From an uncultured Acetatifactor sp. (lineage in GTDB: Bacteria; Bacillota; Clostridia; Lachnospirales; Lachnospiraceae): 17,699 nucleotides of DNA. The stretch spans positions 1-17,699 of the forward strand of contig CAJUNZ010000060.1 in assembly GCA_910587755.1 (NCBI GenBank). Reading direction: 5' to 3'. Positions within the stretch are counted from its first letter, which is position 1. Each line of letters begins with the position of its first letter. This document shows positions 7,989-15,265 of this stretch, piece after piece. Position numbers and translations under genes: made by a program. The notes under the pieces were generated by a model that worked only from the letters and a program-made list of their open reading frames with translations, did not search any database and was not told where the DNA came from.

Positions 7989-8492
7989 TTAAAAGCTCCT
8001 GATCTTGTCGCTTCCGTCGTCCACTGTGTTTTCTATCTTCAAGATCTTCACGTCATACCCTATGGAAGCGTTCACCTGCACATGGGCGGTCTGACCCTCT
8101 TTCTTCCCAAGCAGCGCTTTCCCCAGAGGACACTCGTTGCTGATCAGATTCTCCAGAGAGTTTCCCCGGACGGTGGTGACAATTTTGTATGTTTCCTCCG
8201 TGCCGTCTTCCACAAACTCCACCGTGACCGTGTTGTTGATTCCCACCTCATCCTCAGCGGAATCCTCCGAGATGATCTTTGCCGTCTTGATCATTCTCTC
8301 CAGATAACGGATGCGGCTCTCATTCTGGTTTTTGTACTTTTTCGCCGCATAATACTCAAAATTCTCGCTCAGATCCCCCTGGGCTCTTGCCTCCTTCACG
8401 TCCTCCAGCGCCCTGGGACGCACCACCAGTTTCCGGTGATCTATCTCTTCCTGCATCTTTTTAATGTCGCTGGGCGTCAGCTTGTCATACAT
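7989..8492 (-). CDS. greA: Transcription elongation factor GreA
   Basis: GreA enters the RNA polymerase secondary channel and stimulates cleavage of backtracked RNA. The 167-residue product has an N-terminal coiled coil (about 1-75) whose tip carries GDLSENFEYYAAK. D40 and E43 correspond to the catalytic-tip acids D41/E44 of E. coli GreA. The C-terminal FKBP-like domain contains CPLGKALLGKKEGQ. The start at 8492 (MYDKLTPSDIK) is chosen over a longer in-frame start at 8570, because it matches the family N-terminus and has AGGGG about 8 nt upstream. The 118 bases upstream, back to the MraY-like gene, show no clear promoter or terminator. Downstream it is coupled to the HAD-CPBP fusion. Confidence 0.94.
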   Translation of the reverse strand: MYDKLTPSDIKKMQEEIDHRKLVVRPRALEDVKEARAQGDLSENFEYYAAKKYKNQNESRIRYLERMIKTAKIISEDSAEDEVGINNTVTVEFVEDGTEETYKIVTTVRGNSLENLISNECPLGKALLGKKEGQTAHVQVNASIGYDVKILKIENTVDDGSDKIRSF

Positions 8493-8610
8493 AATTCCAT
8501 CCCCTTTCCAGGGCACACTCATGGCCTTCTCCACAGCATGTCCTGTATATGCTCTCTCATTCCGCCCCATAGGGCTATATGAACTGTCCCTGTTTTGACG
8601 GCAGGCGCCC

Positions 8611-9573
8611 CTACCCGATTCCGTATATCACCGCCGCCGCCAGAATAATCTGAATGATGGCAAAACGGTATACGGTCTGGGTATTGGACCATCCCCGGAC
8701 CTTGCGCACATGGTCGTGGAGAGGTGTCCGGACATGTTTCATAATGTGAATCCGGGCAATGTAGATCAGGGACACCTTTACCAGGCCCAGACCTCCGTCC
8801 AGAATCAGCATCAGCGCCGCAGGCACATATAATAACGGACTCCCCGTCTTTAAAACGGCAATGCTTATAAACAGTCCCATGGCCCGGGAACCTGCGTCCC
8901 CCATGAGGAGCCTGCTGGGCGCCGCATTATACCACAGATATCCCAGAATGCACACCGCAAAAAGAAGAATCAGAAACGCGAAATCCTGTCCTGCCTCCAG
9001 GATCCGCCCCGCCGCGTAGATGGTCATAAGGGTGATAATGGTAAGCGTGCCGGAAAGCCCGTCCACACCGTCGGAACAGTTTGTCACATTTACACTGGTC
9101 CACACCAGTATCACAGCCAAAGCAGCAAACAGCCACCTGGGAAGCACAAGTTCCGTGTGGAGAAACGCAAGCTCAATGGTGCTGGAGTTATACCGCAGAA
9201 AGGTCATTGCCACCATTCCCGCCACGCACAGATCCAGAAATCCCTTTCGGAACCGTCCCCAGGGTGTGCTGGAGGCATCATCCAGAAATCCTGTCACCAT
9301 ACTGATGACGATCAGAATCAGATAGATAATATTCTCCACCGTCAAAGGCGCAAAGAGAACTGCCGACGCAAGAAAAGCCGCCACAAAGATCAGCCCTGCC
9401 CCTGTGGGTTTGCCCGCCGAGAGATTGCCGTCATGGGCGAACTCCCTTCCTGCATCCCTGGGCAGATACTTGCAAAACCCCCCTGTGGCAAATACAGTGG
9501 CCCCAAACGCAAACAGAATTCCCCCAAGAACCAGCAGGGAAGTCATATCCTCTGAAACTATAGAATGTAACAT
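8611..9573 (-). CDS. Divergent MraY-like phospho-N-acetylmuramoyl-pentapeptide transferase
   Basis: This is a 320-residue polytopic membrane protein of the MraY/WecA superfamily, which transfers a phospho-sugar from a UDP-sugar to undecaprenyl phosphate. Family markers are the aspartates GFLDDASSTPWG (D98, D99), NVTNCSDGVDGLSGT (D168, D171) and GDAGSRAMG (225-233), with a basic C-terminal loop TPLHDHVRKVRGWS. Two motifs differ from typical MraY: KPTGAG (55-60) replaces GTPTMGG, and HDH (286-288) replaces HHH. It is not in a dcw gene cluster, so it may be a second transferase for another wall polymer or a lineage-specific MraY. Start 9573 has AGGAG 4 nt upstream; the later ATG at 9546 has only 2 nt spacing. 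A promoter is at 9716-9688. The superfamily call is sure; MraY versus a WecA-like role is not. Confidence 0.82.
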   Translation of the reverse strand: MLHSIVSEDMTSLLVLGGILFAFGATVFATGGFCKYLPRDAGREFAHDGNLSAGKPTGAGLIFVAAFLASAVLFAPLTVENIIYLILIVISMVTGFLDDASSTPWGRFRKGFLDLCVAGMVAMTFLRYNSSTIELAFLHTELVLPRWLFAALAVILVWTSVNVTNCSDGVDGLSGTLTIITLMTIYAAGRILEAGQDFAFLILLFAVCILGYLWYNAAPSRLLMGDAGSRAMGLFISIAVLKTGSPLLYVPAALMLILDGGLGLVKVSLIYIARIHIMKHVRTPLHDHVRKVRGWSNTQTVYRFAIIQIILAAAVIYGIG

Positions 9574-9617
9574 ATGGCTCCTATCCGCACTGTTGTGCTT
9601 GTTTCTTTTCTCCGGGA

Positions 9618-9656
9618 CAGCCGAGGGGATTCCTGAAAACATCCTCCCCCCGGCTG
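9618..9656 (-). promoter_or_regulatory. Stem-loop in the leader of the MraY-like gene
   Basis: On the minus strand CAGCCG (9656-9651) pairs with CGGCTG (9623-9618). An inner GGGG/CCCC extends the stem past a single bulged base, leaving a loop of about 18 nt. It lies in the untranslated leader, roughly 45 nt before the start codon. No T-tract follows, so it is not an intrinsic terminator; a regulatory or RNA-stability role is possible. Confidence 0.45.
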
Positions 9657-9687
9657 CCACCCATGGTTAGGGTGTACGAATATGATG

Positions 9688-9716
9688 ATTTTATCACAAA
9701 AAAACGACAGATGCAA
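9688..9716 (-). promoter_or_regulatory. Promoter of the MraY-like gene and probably the following operon
   Basis: TTGCAT (9716-9711), a 17-nt spacer and TAAAAT (9693-9688), with TGA forming an extended -10. It starts immediately after the ABC-F stop codon. It is the only convincing promoter seen for the co-directional run from the MraY-like gene to aat. Confidence 0.55.
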
Positions 9717-11285
9717 TCAATTCATCAGCCCTTCCTCCGTGAGCTCACAAACCCTGCTGCAGACTTCGCTGATATATTTCCGGTCATGGGACACGCTGAT
9801 CACCGCTCCCTTGTATTCCTGCAGCACCTCCCGGATCACCGGGGCGGACAAGGGTGAAAAATTTCGTGTGGGCTCATCCAGGATCAGCACATCCGCCCCG
9901 GACAGGCTCATCTTCAAAAGCAGCACCTTGGCCTTCTGTCCCCCGGACAGCTGGGAGATGGGATGGTTCATCTCATCCGCCGTGTATTTCATGGACCCCA
10001 GGTAGGTGCGGATCCTGGTCTCCTCCTCCCGTTCCCCTGTGGTGCAGAGATATTCCACAGGCGTCCTGGCCATATCCAGCAGTTCCTCGTAATTCTGGGG
10101 CATATAGGCGGCATGAAGGTCCTCCCGCCCAAGCAGTTCCCCGGCAATGCGCCGCAGAAGAGTGGTCTTGCCCACGCCGTTCCTGCCCACAATGCAGACC
10201 TTTTCCCCGCCTCTCACCACCAGACGGATATCCCGGGCCAGAATCCTGCCCTCAGAGACCTCCGTGGCATTCCCGGACTCTCCTTTGGCCTCCTCCGCCT
10301 GAAGCTGTTTCAGGCTCAGATTAAGAACCACTTTCCCGGCAGGCATCCGGATATCCTGGCCGAATTTCAGGAAGATCGCCTCCTCCGCTTCCGGCATCTG
10401 GGTCATGTCCTCCGCCTCCCGCTCAAACCTTCTCTCCATGGACTTTACCGCTTTCATCTTTTTCTTCAGAAGTCTTCCGCCGGCGGGATTCTGTCTGGTG
10501 ACGGCTGCCTGATCGTGCTCCACCTTCTGCATGATACGGTGCAGCTTTTCCTGCCTGTTCTCCTCCTGCCTTCTCTCATTCCCCGCCTGCTGCCTCTGGG
10601 TTTCCATCAAGTCCTCCCGCCTCTGGATATACTCCCTGTAAGGCATCCTGGCCACCGTATAGCGGCACACTGTCTTTCTTCGGATCTGTTCCAGATGGAT
10701 AACCACGTTTGCCGTTCTCTCAATCAGCGTCTCATCGTGGGGGATAAACAGCACCGGCAGCCCGGATGACAGGATCAGCTGCTCCAGCCACTCCAGGGTC
10801 TCAATGTCAATATCGTTGGAAGGTTCGTCCAAAAGCAGCACTGTGGGCTTCGTCATCAGGATCCTGGCCATCTGGGCCTTCACCTTCTCCCCGCCGGAGA
10901 GCGTGGCCATCTTCTGGTCCCCGTAAAAAAAGTCCACGGGCAGGTGCAGTTTTCCCGCCAGGGTCTTCTGCTCCTGGGGAGTCTGCTCCCAGAACGCCTC
11001 CTGACCGGAAAAAAACTCATAGACGCTTTTCTCCCCCTCTGCAGCCGGTAATTCCTGGGGCAGATACCCCAGCTTTTCTCCACTGTGGATGCACTCGCCC
11101 CGGGCCTCCCCGTAACTTTCCATGGATGCAGGGTCACAGATCCACTTTAACAGTGTGGATTTTCCGTTCCCCTCCTCCCCGATGAGCACGGCCCTGTCTC
11201 CGGGATTCAGCACAAAATGAAAATTCTCCACTATGGTTCTTAAATCTTTTTTATGAGTGATTGTCAAATTTTTTATCTGTAACAT
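9717..11285 (-). CDS. ABC-F family ATPase
   Basis: This is a 522-residue protein with two nucleotide-binding domains and no membrane segment, as in ABC-F proteins that act on the ribosome E site and modulate translation or antibiotic binding. NBD1 has GEEGNGKST (36-44), LSGGE (129-133) and VLLLDEPSND (149-158), with PHD in place of the usual SHD. The linker (about 205-300) is basic, Gln/Arg-rich and likely coiled coil. NBD2 has GRNGVGKTT (367-375), LSGGQ (446-450) and LILDEP (467-472), followed by TRNFSPLS where canonical members have TNHLD. The start at 11285 has AGGAGG 6 nt upstream; a 24-residue extension to 11357 lacks family similarity. A leader of about 310 nt and an operator-like promoter precede it. 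It could be a resistance factor or a housekeeping translation factor; the sequence does not settle this. Confidence 0.88.
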   Translation of the reverse strand: MLQIKNLTITHKKDLRTIVENFHFVLNPGDRAVLIGEEGNGKSTLLKWICDPASMESYGEARGECIHSGEKLGYLPQELPAAEGEKSVYEFFSGQEAFWEQTPQEQKTLAGKLHLPVDFFYGDQKMATLSGGEKVKAQMARILMTKPTVLLLDEPSNDIDIETLEWLEQLILSSGLPVLFIPHDETLIERTANVVIHLEQIRRKTVCRYTVARMPYREYIQRREDLMETQRQQAGNERRQEENRQEKLHRIMQKVEHDQAAVTRQNPAGGRLLKKKMKAVKSMERRFEREAEDMTQMPEAEEAIFLKFGQDIRMPAGKVVLNLSLKQLQAEEAKGESGNATEVSEGRILARDIRLVVRGGEKVCIVGRNGVGKTTLLRRIAGELLGREDLHAAYMPQNYEELLDMARTPVEYLCTTGEREEETRIRTYLGSMKYTADEMNHPISQLSGGQKAKVLLLKMSLSGADVLILDEPTRNFSPLSAPVIREVLQEYKGAVISVSHDRKYISEVCSRVCELTEEGLMN

Positions 11286-11603
11286 ATGAGCCCTCCTCAC
11301 ACAAAAAAATCCACTGCCCGGGCCGTATGCTTTCAGCCGAACAGCAGATTTCCGCACAAAAAGAAACCCATCTTAAATCAGGCTTCAAAAAGGCAGTCCA
11401 TCTTATCCGGCACAGGAAACACAGCCCCCTGGGAAAAATCCCCGGGCAACTCAACAACAGCTGTCTCCAGTTTAGAAAATGCTCACAGATTTTCATGAAC
11501 ACTTCCCTGCCAAATAAGATTAAATCCGCATTTCTCCACCTGCACATGCCTGCGCATGTGTCCTTTCACCTAAATATTTCCCCGACTTTTTGGGGACCTC
11601 CTT
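11286..11603 (-). promoter_or_regulatory. Long untranslated leader of the ABC-F gene
   Basis: No convincing full-size gene lies in this stretch between the promoter and the ABC-F start. Visible elements in transcription order are: a 5' stem-loop TCCCC/GGGGA (11596-11579); a 7-bp inverted repeat with a 4-nt loop (11560-11543); a possible 24-codon leader reading frame (ATG 11557 to TGA 11483, AAAGG 4 nt upstream); and a run of seven T (11309-11303) just before the ribosome binding site. I found no strong stem directly before the T-run; only ACTGCC (11397-11392) and GGCAGT (11318-11313) can pair over about 73 nt. ABC-F genes are often controlled by leader-peptide attenuation, so such control is plausible here but not shown. 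A longer frame (11547-11251) overlaps the ABC-F start and is probably not a gene. Confidence 0.4.
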
Positions 11604-11632
11604 ACTATACCATATTTCTGAGGGAATGGCAA
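11604..11632 (-). promoter_or_regulatory. Promoter of the ABC-F gene
   Basis: TTGCCA (11632-11627), a 17-nt spacer and TATAGT (11609-11604), preceded by TGG as an extended -10. The -35 box lies at the centre of a perfect palindrome, which is the arrangement expected for repressor control. Confidence 0.65.
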
Positions 11633-11641
11633 CCATTCCCT
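11621..11641. repeat. Perfect 9-bp inverted repeat over the ABC-F -35 box, candidate operator
   Basis: AGGGAATGG and CCATTCCCT are separated by 3 nt. On the minus strand the middle TTG begins the -35 hexamer. A dimeric repressor bound here would block the promoter; no regulator gene is adjacent, so the binding protein is unknown. Confidence 0.55.
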
Positions 11642-11692
11642 GACATGTTTCACAAGTTGTATTGTTTACAGTCAAAGTCAGAGCGGATGTGC

Positions 11693-11881
11693 TCAGTACA
11701 CCACAAAATGCCTGAAAAGACTGCTCCCTAGCATTTTGGGCTTCAAGGTTTGGCATTTGATGTATTCATAATTATCCCCCTCTGCTTCTCTGCAGATATA
11801 CATGTGGGCACTGACTGCCAGTCCAGCGCTGATATTGGGATAAGGCACCTTCATGCGAATAACGTCTCCTGGACTAATCAA
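11693..11881 (-). CDS. Small protein of unknown function, weakly PemK/MazF-like N-terminus
   Basis: The 62-codon frame starts at TTG 11881. It overlaps the end of the upstream gene by 8 nt, with AGGAGG 11 nt before it inside that gene; an in-frame TAA immediately upstream rules out a longer form. The N-terminus, ISPGDVIRMKVPYPN, recalls the first strand of PemK/MazF-like SH3-barrel toxins (PGDI..V..PYP). Past that point, GLAVSAHMYIC and KCQTLKPKMLG are not motifs I can name, and the conserved RP of that toxin family is absent. At 62 residues it is shorter than such toxins (about 110), so it may be truncated. Composition is AT-richer than the flanking genes. It forms a two-gene unit with 11874-12236. 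Function is unknown; the toxin idea is weak inference. Confidence 0.55.
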   Translation of the reverse strand: MISPGDVIRMKVPYPNISAGLAVSAHMYICREAEGDNYEYIKCQTLKPKMLGSSLFRHFVVY

Positions 11882-12236
11882 TGATTAATGTTCCTCCTTC
11901 GTCAATTTCCACATATACCGGGTTGACCAGCTGACCGCTCTCTGCCAGATTGGATAGCGTATCGAAATTCTGTTCTGTCAACTTAGGCATATCGCTTTTG
12001 TGAAATACAAAATAGTGACTGTCTATTTCCACCACTGAAGAATTTTCAATCAATTCAATTGGGTACATTTTGTCAAGAGCAGAAATAATTTTAACATCGT
12101 CCTCATTAAAATCACTCTCCTCCAAATCCACCTGATACTCTCCGCCCAGAATCCTTTTTTCTTTCGTTTTCCATAAATTCATGGAATGCGTCAACTCTCC
12201 GCTTAAGCACTGCTTGCGCTCATTTGAGTGAATCAT
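11874..12236 (-). CDS. Hypothetical acidic protein, first gene of a two-gene module
   Basis: The 120-residue product is not recognised. It is acidic, with no signal peptide or membrane helix. Alternating hydrophobic/charged stretches are VKIISALDKMYPIELIENSSV, HYFVFHKSDMP and NPVYVEIDEGGTLIID at the C-terminus. Start ATG 12236 has AGGGAG 6 nt upstream; an internal ATG at 12182 is a weaker alternative. It has its own promoter (12374-12347) and overlaps the next gene by 8 nt. The region is clearly AT-richer than the neighbouring ABC-F and GTPase genes, suggesting acquisition by transfer. Its place before a possible PemK-like protein would suit an antitoxin or immunity role, but nothing in the sequence shows DNA binding. 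Confidence 0.65.
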   Translation of the reverse strand: MIHSNERKQCLSGELTHSMNLWKTKEKRILGGEYQVDLEESDFNEDDVKIISALDKMYPIELIENSSVVEIDSHYFVFHKSDMPKLTEQNFDTLSNLAESGQLVNPVYVEIDEGGTLIID

Positions 12237-12346
12237 AAACTTCTCCCTATGTATGAATTCTGAATATCTGTAAAAGCGACTCTGCGCTCAAGTAATATGA
12301 GCCTGTAGATTTTTGATATAAATAGGCAAAGTCTGCCCATACCTAT

Positions 12347-12374
12347 ATTATATACAAAAAAGACTAAAATGCAA
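12347..12374 (-). promoter_or_regulatory. Promoter of the AT-rich two-gene module
   Basis: TTGCAT (12374-12369), a 16-nt spacer and a perfect TATAAT (12352-12347). The start codon is 110 nt downstream, leaving an AT-rich leader in which I see no obvious structure. Confidence 0.65.
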
Positions 12375-12425
12375 TAAATTTCACATTAAGCAACTTCCGC
12401 CACAATTCCTCCCAGGTTCGGACCC

Positions 12426-15230
12426 TTAGAGCAATTCCTCAAAAGGCCTGTTCCGGACACCTCCGCCCCCTTCCTGACATTTCTCCCGCACCTGGCGGGA
12501 GGCCGCCTCCACGGCCTCCTGAAAGCTGGCCGCAGAAAGACGCACTGCCCCTTCCCCCCAGATAATCATCTGCTCCAGACGGTCGGAGGTGGCCACCGCC
12601 ACCTGATGTTTCCCGCCCATCTTGTGAACTGTCTTCTCAATATACTGGTCTGCGGTCTCCGCCTCCTTGGTGTAAACCACATGAATATTATGGTATTTCA
12701 GCACGGAACCCAAACCCCCCTTGACCTTGTAGGCGTCAAAGACCAGAATCAGAGTCCCCCCAAAATATCCCTGGTAATTACAGCAGATATCCATGAGCTT
12801 GTCCCGGGCACTGTCAATGTTCACCTGAGCCAGGCTGCGCAGTTCCTCCCAGGCAAAAATGATATTGTAGCCGTCCACCAGAAGATATTCCTCTCTTTTC
12901 CGGCCTGGGCCGGCTCCTCCGTATTCTCCGGCGCCTGCAGGGCCATTTTTCCCCTGCCTTTCCTGTCCCGGATTATTTTCATTCCCCCTGCTTTGCCGGT
13001 GGTATCTGTAAGGCTCATAATCCTGCTTTCCTTTCCCATAAGTGCGCAGAAAAATCTCCTCAATCTCCTCCTGGGTGATATAATCCGATCTGCTCTCCCC
13101 AGGGTTTTTCCTCCTCCCGGCGGACCGGGCCAAAGGGGCAGAACTTCCTCCAGAGGATGCTCCGCCCCCGTTCACGGTCCATTCCCCATGGAAAGCCTCC
13201 CCCCTGCCGTCTCCCTGCAGCGCCGCCCCCTCCTGTGCACTGGTGCTCCAGCCGCTATCCAGATGGGCATACTCCCCCACCTTGTCCCACTCCACCACAA
13301 ATCCCGCCCCGTGGGCACAGAACACCGAGGAGGAAGGATTCTCCAGATCGGCCTCCGGTTCATAGGCATACTGCTCTATTACCTGGTCCGGATCATGGCA
13401 GGGCTCATACCCCTTCAGGGCCGCGCTGAACCTCCCCTGCCCCCTGGAGTAGGCCGTCACCTCTCTCTGGTATCCCCCCATGGCTGCCGCCGGGGCACTT
13501 CCCGTGAGAACAGACCTTTCCCCCTCTGTCACAGGAGGGTCAAACCTTCCATGGAACCTCTGCACGTCGGACATGGCTCTGCCCAGAAGCCCCGTGGGAA
13601 TCTCCAGAGAAAAAGAAAGCACGGGCTCAAGCAGCAGATTTTCCCCCTGCATCAGGCCCTGCCTGAAAGCCCGACAGGCCGCCTGCCTGAAGTCCCCGCC
13701 CTCAGTGTGCTTTAAGTGGGCCCGTCCGGTGAGAAGCGTGACCTTTATGTCCGTCACAGGAGAGCCCGTCAGCACCCCCAGATGAGTCTTCTCCTCCAGA
13801 CAGGTCAGAATCTGCCCCTGCCAGTTCCTGTCCAGAACATCCTCGCTGCAGGCGCTGGCAAACTGCAGACCGCTTCCGGGCTCCCCAGGCTCCAGAAGCA
13901 GGTGCACCTCCGCATAGTGGCGCAGGGGTTCATAGTGCCCTATGCCCACCACCGCCCTGGCAATGGTTTCCCTGTACATCACATGCCCGTCCGCAAACTC
14001 CACAGAAAGCCCGAAACGATCTTCAAGCATCCTTTTCAGCACCTCAATCTGCACTTCCCCCATGACCTGGACCTGGATCTCCTGCACCCTCTCCTTCCAA
14101 ACCACATGAAGCAGCGGCTCCTCCTCCTGAAGCCTGCGCATTTTCCCCAGAACAGAAACGGCATCGCTGCCCTCCGGAAGCACCAAACCATAGGACAGCA
14201 CTGGCACCAGCACCGGAAGCAGATTCTCTCTCTCCCGTCCAAGCCCCTGCCCTGCAAAGGTCCTGTCCAGGCCTGTGACGGCACAGATCCCCCCCGCCTC
14301 CACCTGATCCACAGTGTTGAACCGGCCCCCCGTGTAAAGGCGCAGCTGGTCCACTTTTTTCTCCCAGGCCTCCTGAGAGACGCCGGCGCTTGCCCTGTTG
14401 TCCACAGGCATTTTCACCCGCAGTGCGCCCCCTGTCACCTTCAGATGGGTCAGACGCACACCGGAGTCATCCCTGGAAATCTTGTACACCCTGGCGCCAA
14501 ATTCCTGCGGATACTCCGTACACAGACAGAAACGCCTCAGCCCCTCCAACAGTTCCTCCACTCCGTTCAGTTTCAGGGCAGAACCAAAGTAACAGGGAAA
14601 CAGCTGCCTCGCCCTTATGGCGGAGGCCAGAGACTTCTCCTGCAGATCCCCTGTCTCCAGATATTCCTCCATCAGGGCCTCGCTGCACAGGGCAAGCTCT
14701 TCCCAGTAGGCATCCCCTGCCTTTTCGGCATCGGGACCGAAAGTCTGGCATCCTCCGTCCAGTTTCCCCCGCAGTTCCGCCAGCAGGCTTTCCTGGTTCG
14801 TTCCAGGCTGGTCCATTTTGTTCACAAAAAGAAAAACAGGGATCTGGTACTGCTTTAAAAGCCTCCACAGGGTCTCCACATGCCCCTGAACTCCGTCCGA
14901 TCCGCTGATCACAAGAACCGCATAATCCAGAACCTGCAGCGTCCGCTCCATCTCCGCGCTGAAATCCACATGTCCCGGCGTATCCAGAAGCGTGATATCC
15001 ATCTCCTTCCAGGACAGACGGGCCTGCTTGGAAAAAATGGTGATCCCCCTCTCCCGCTCCAGGGCAAAATTGTCCAGACAGGCGTCCCCGTGATCCACCC
15101 TTCCCAGTCTTTGGATCTCCCCGCAGGTAAGCAGAAGCCCCTCTGCCAGAGTGGTCTTTCCCGCATCCACATGGGCAAGCAGGCCAATACATATCTTCTT
15201 TTTATCTGTTTTATATTCCTGTCCGCCCAT
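12426..15230 (-). CDS. Tet(M)/EF-G-like ribosomal GTPase fused to a YacP/Rae1-type NYN nuclease domain
   Basis: The 934-residue product has two parts. Residues 1-660 follow ribosomal-protection/EF-G-type translation GTPases: G1 AHVDAGKT (19-26), RERGITI (59-65), DTPGH (83-87), NKMD (137-140), GSAL (216-219), then EF-G-like domains. These include VLTGSPVTDIKVTLLTG (486-502) and HTEGGDFRQA (508-517) of domain IV. A low-complexity Gly/Ser/Arg linker spans about 663-780. Residues 782-920 match YacP-type NYN nucleases: YLLVDGYNII with D786, ILVFDAYK with D832, TKEAETADQYIEK with D861, and VATSDRLEQ with D883. B. subtilis YacP (Rae1) cleaves mRNA in the ribosomal A site. Start 15230 is chosen because AAAGGAGG lies 7 nt upstream; the longer frame to 15275 lacks this. 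It has its own promoter and is transcribed alone. Tetracycline resistance cannot be concluded. Both domains appear intact. Confidence 0.9.
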   Translation of the reverse strand: MGGQEYKTDKKKICIGLLAHVDAGKTTLAEGLLLTCGEIQRLGRVDHGDACLDNFALERERGITIFSKQARLSWKEMDITLLDTPGHVDFSAEMERTLQVLDYAVLVISGSDGVQGHVETLWRLLKQYQIPVFLFVNKMDQPGTNQESLLAELRGKLDGGCQTFGPDAEKAGDAYWEELALCSEALMEEYLETGDLQEKSLASAIRARQLFPCYFGSALKLNGVEELLEGLRRFCLCTEYPQEFGARVYKISRDDSGVRLTHLKVTGGALRVKMPVDNRASAGVSQEAWEKKVDQLRLYTGGRFNTVDQVEAGGICAVTGLDRTFAGQGLGRERENLLPVLVPVLSYGLVLPEGSDAVSVLGKMRRLQEEEPLLHVVWKERVQEIQVQVMGEVQIEVLKRMLEDRFGLSVEFADGHVMYRETIARAVVGIGHYEPLRHYAEVHLLLEPGEPGSGLQFASACSEDVLDRNWQGQILTCLEEKTHLGVLTGSPVTDIKVTLLTGRAHLKHTEGGDFRQAACRAFRQGLMQGENLLLEPVLSFSLEIPTGLLGRAMSDVQRFHGRFDPPVTEGERSVLTGSAPAAAMGGYQREVTAYSRGQGRFSAALKGYEPCHDPDQVIEQYAYEPEADLENPSSSVFCAHGAGFVVEWDKVGEYAHLDSGWSTSAQEGAALQGDGRGEAFHGEWTVNGGGASSGGSSAPLARSAGRRKNPGESRSDYITQEEIEEIFLRTYGKGKQDYEPYRYHRQSRGNENNPGQERQGKNGPAGAGEYGGAGPGRKREEYLLVDGYNIIFAWEELRSLAQVNIDSARDKLMDICCNYQGYFGGTLILVFDAYKVKGGLGSVLKYHNIHVVYTKEAETADQYIEKTVHKMGGKHQVAVATSDRLEQMIIWGEGAVRLSAASFQEAVEAASRQVREKCQEGGGGVRNRPFEELL

Positions 15231-15265
15231 GGAAATGCCTCCTTTACGCAAATACATACTTTTCC

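Noticed and set aside
9963..10769. 268-codon plus-strand frame
   Set aside because: Shadow of the ABC-F gene on the opposite strand with no recognisable domain.
11251..11547. 98-codon minus-strand frame overlapping the ABC-F start
   Set aside because: Cys/Trp-rich composition, no good ribosome binding site, and it runs into the ABC-F coding region in another frame; kept only as a possible leader effect.
12606..14858. Two long consecutive plus-strand frames (369 and 380 codons)
   Set aside because: Both are antisense to the GTPase-NYN gene; GC-rich codon bias opens such frames, and their products are low-complexity His/Pro/Leu-rich.
12426..15230. Tetracycline resistance gene of the Tet(M)/Tet(W) type
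   Set aside because: Only the general translation-GTPase architecture can be seen; the domain IV sequence is closer to generic EF-G-like form, the leader is short, and a nuclease domain is attached. A resistance call is not supported.
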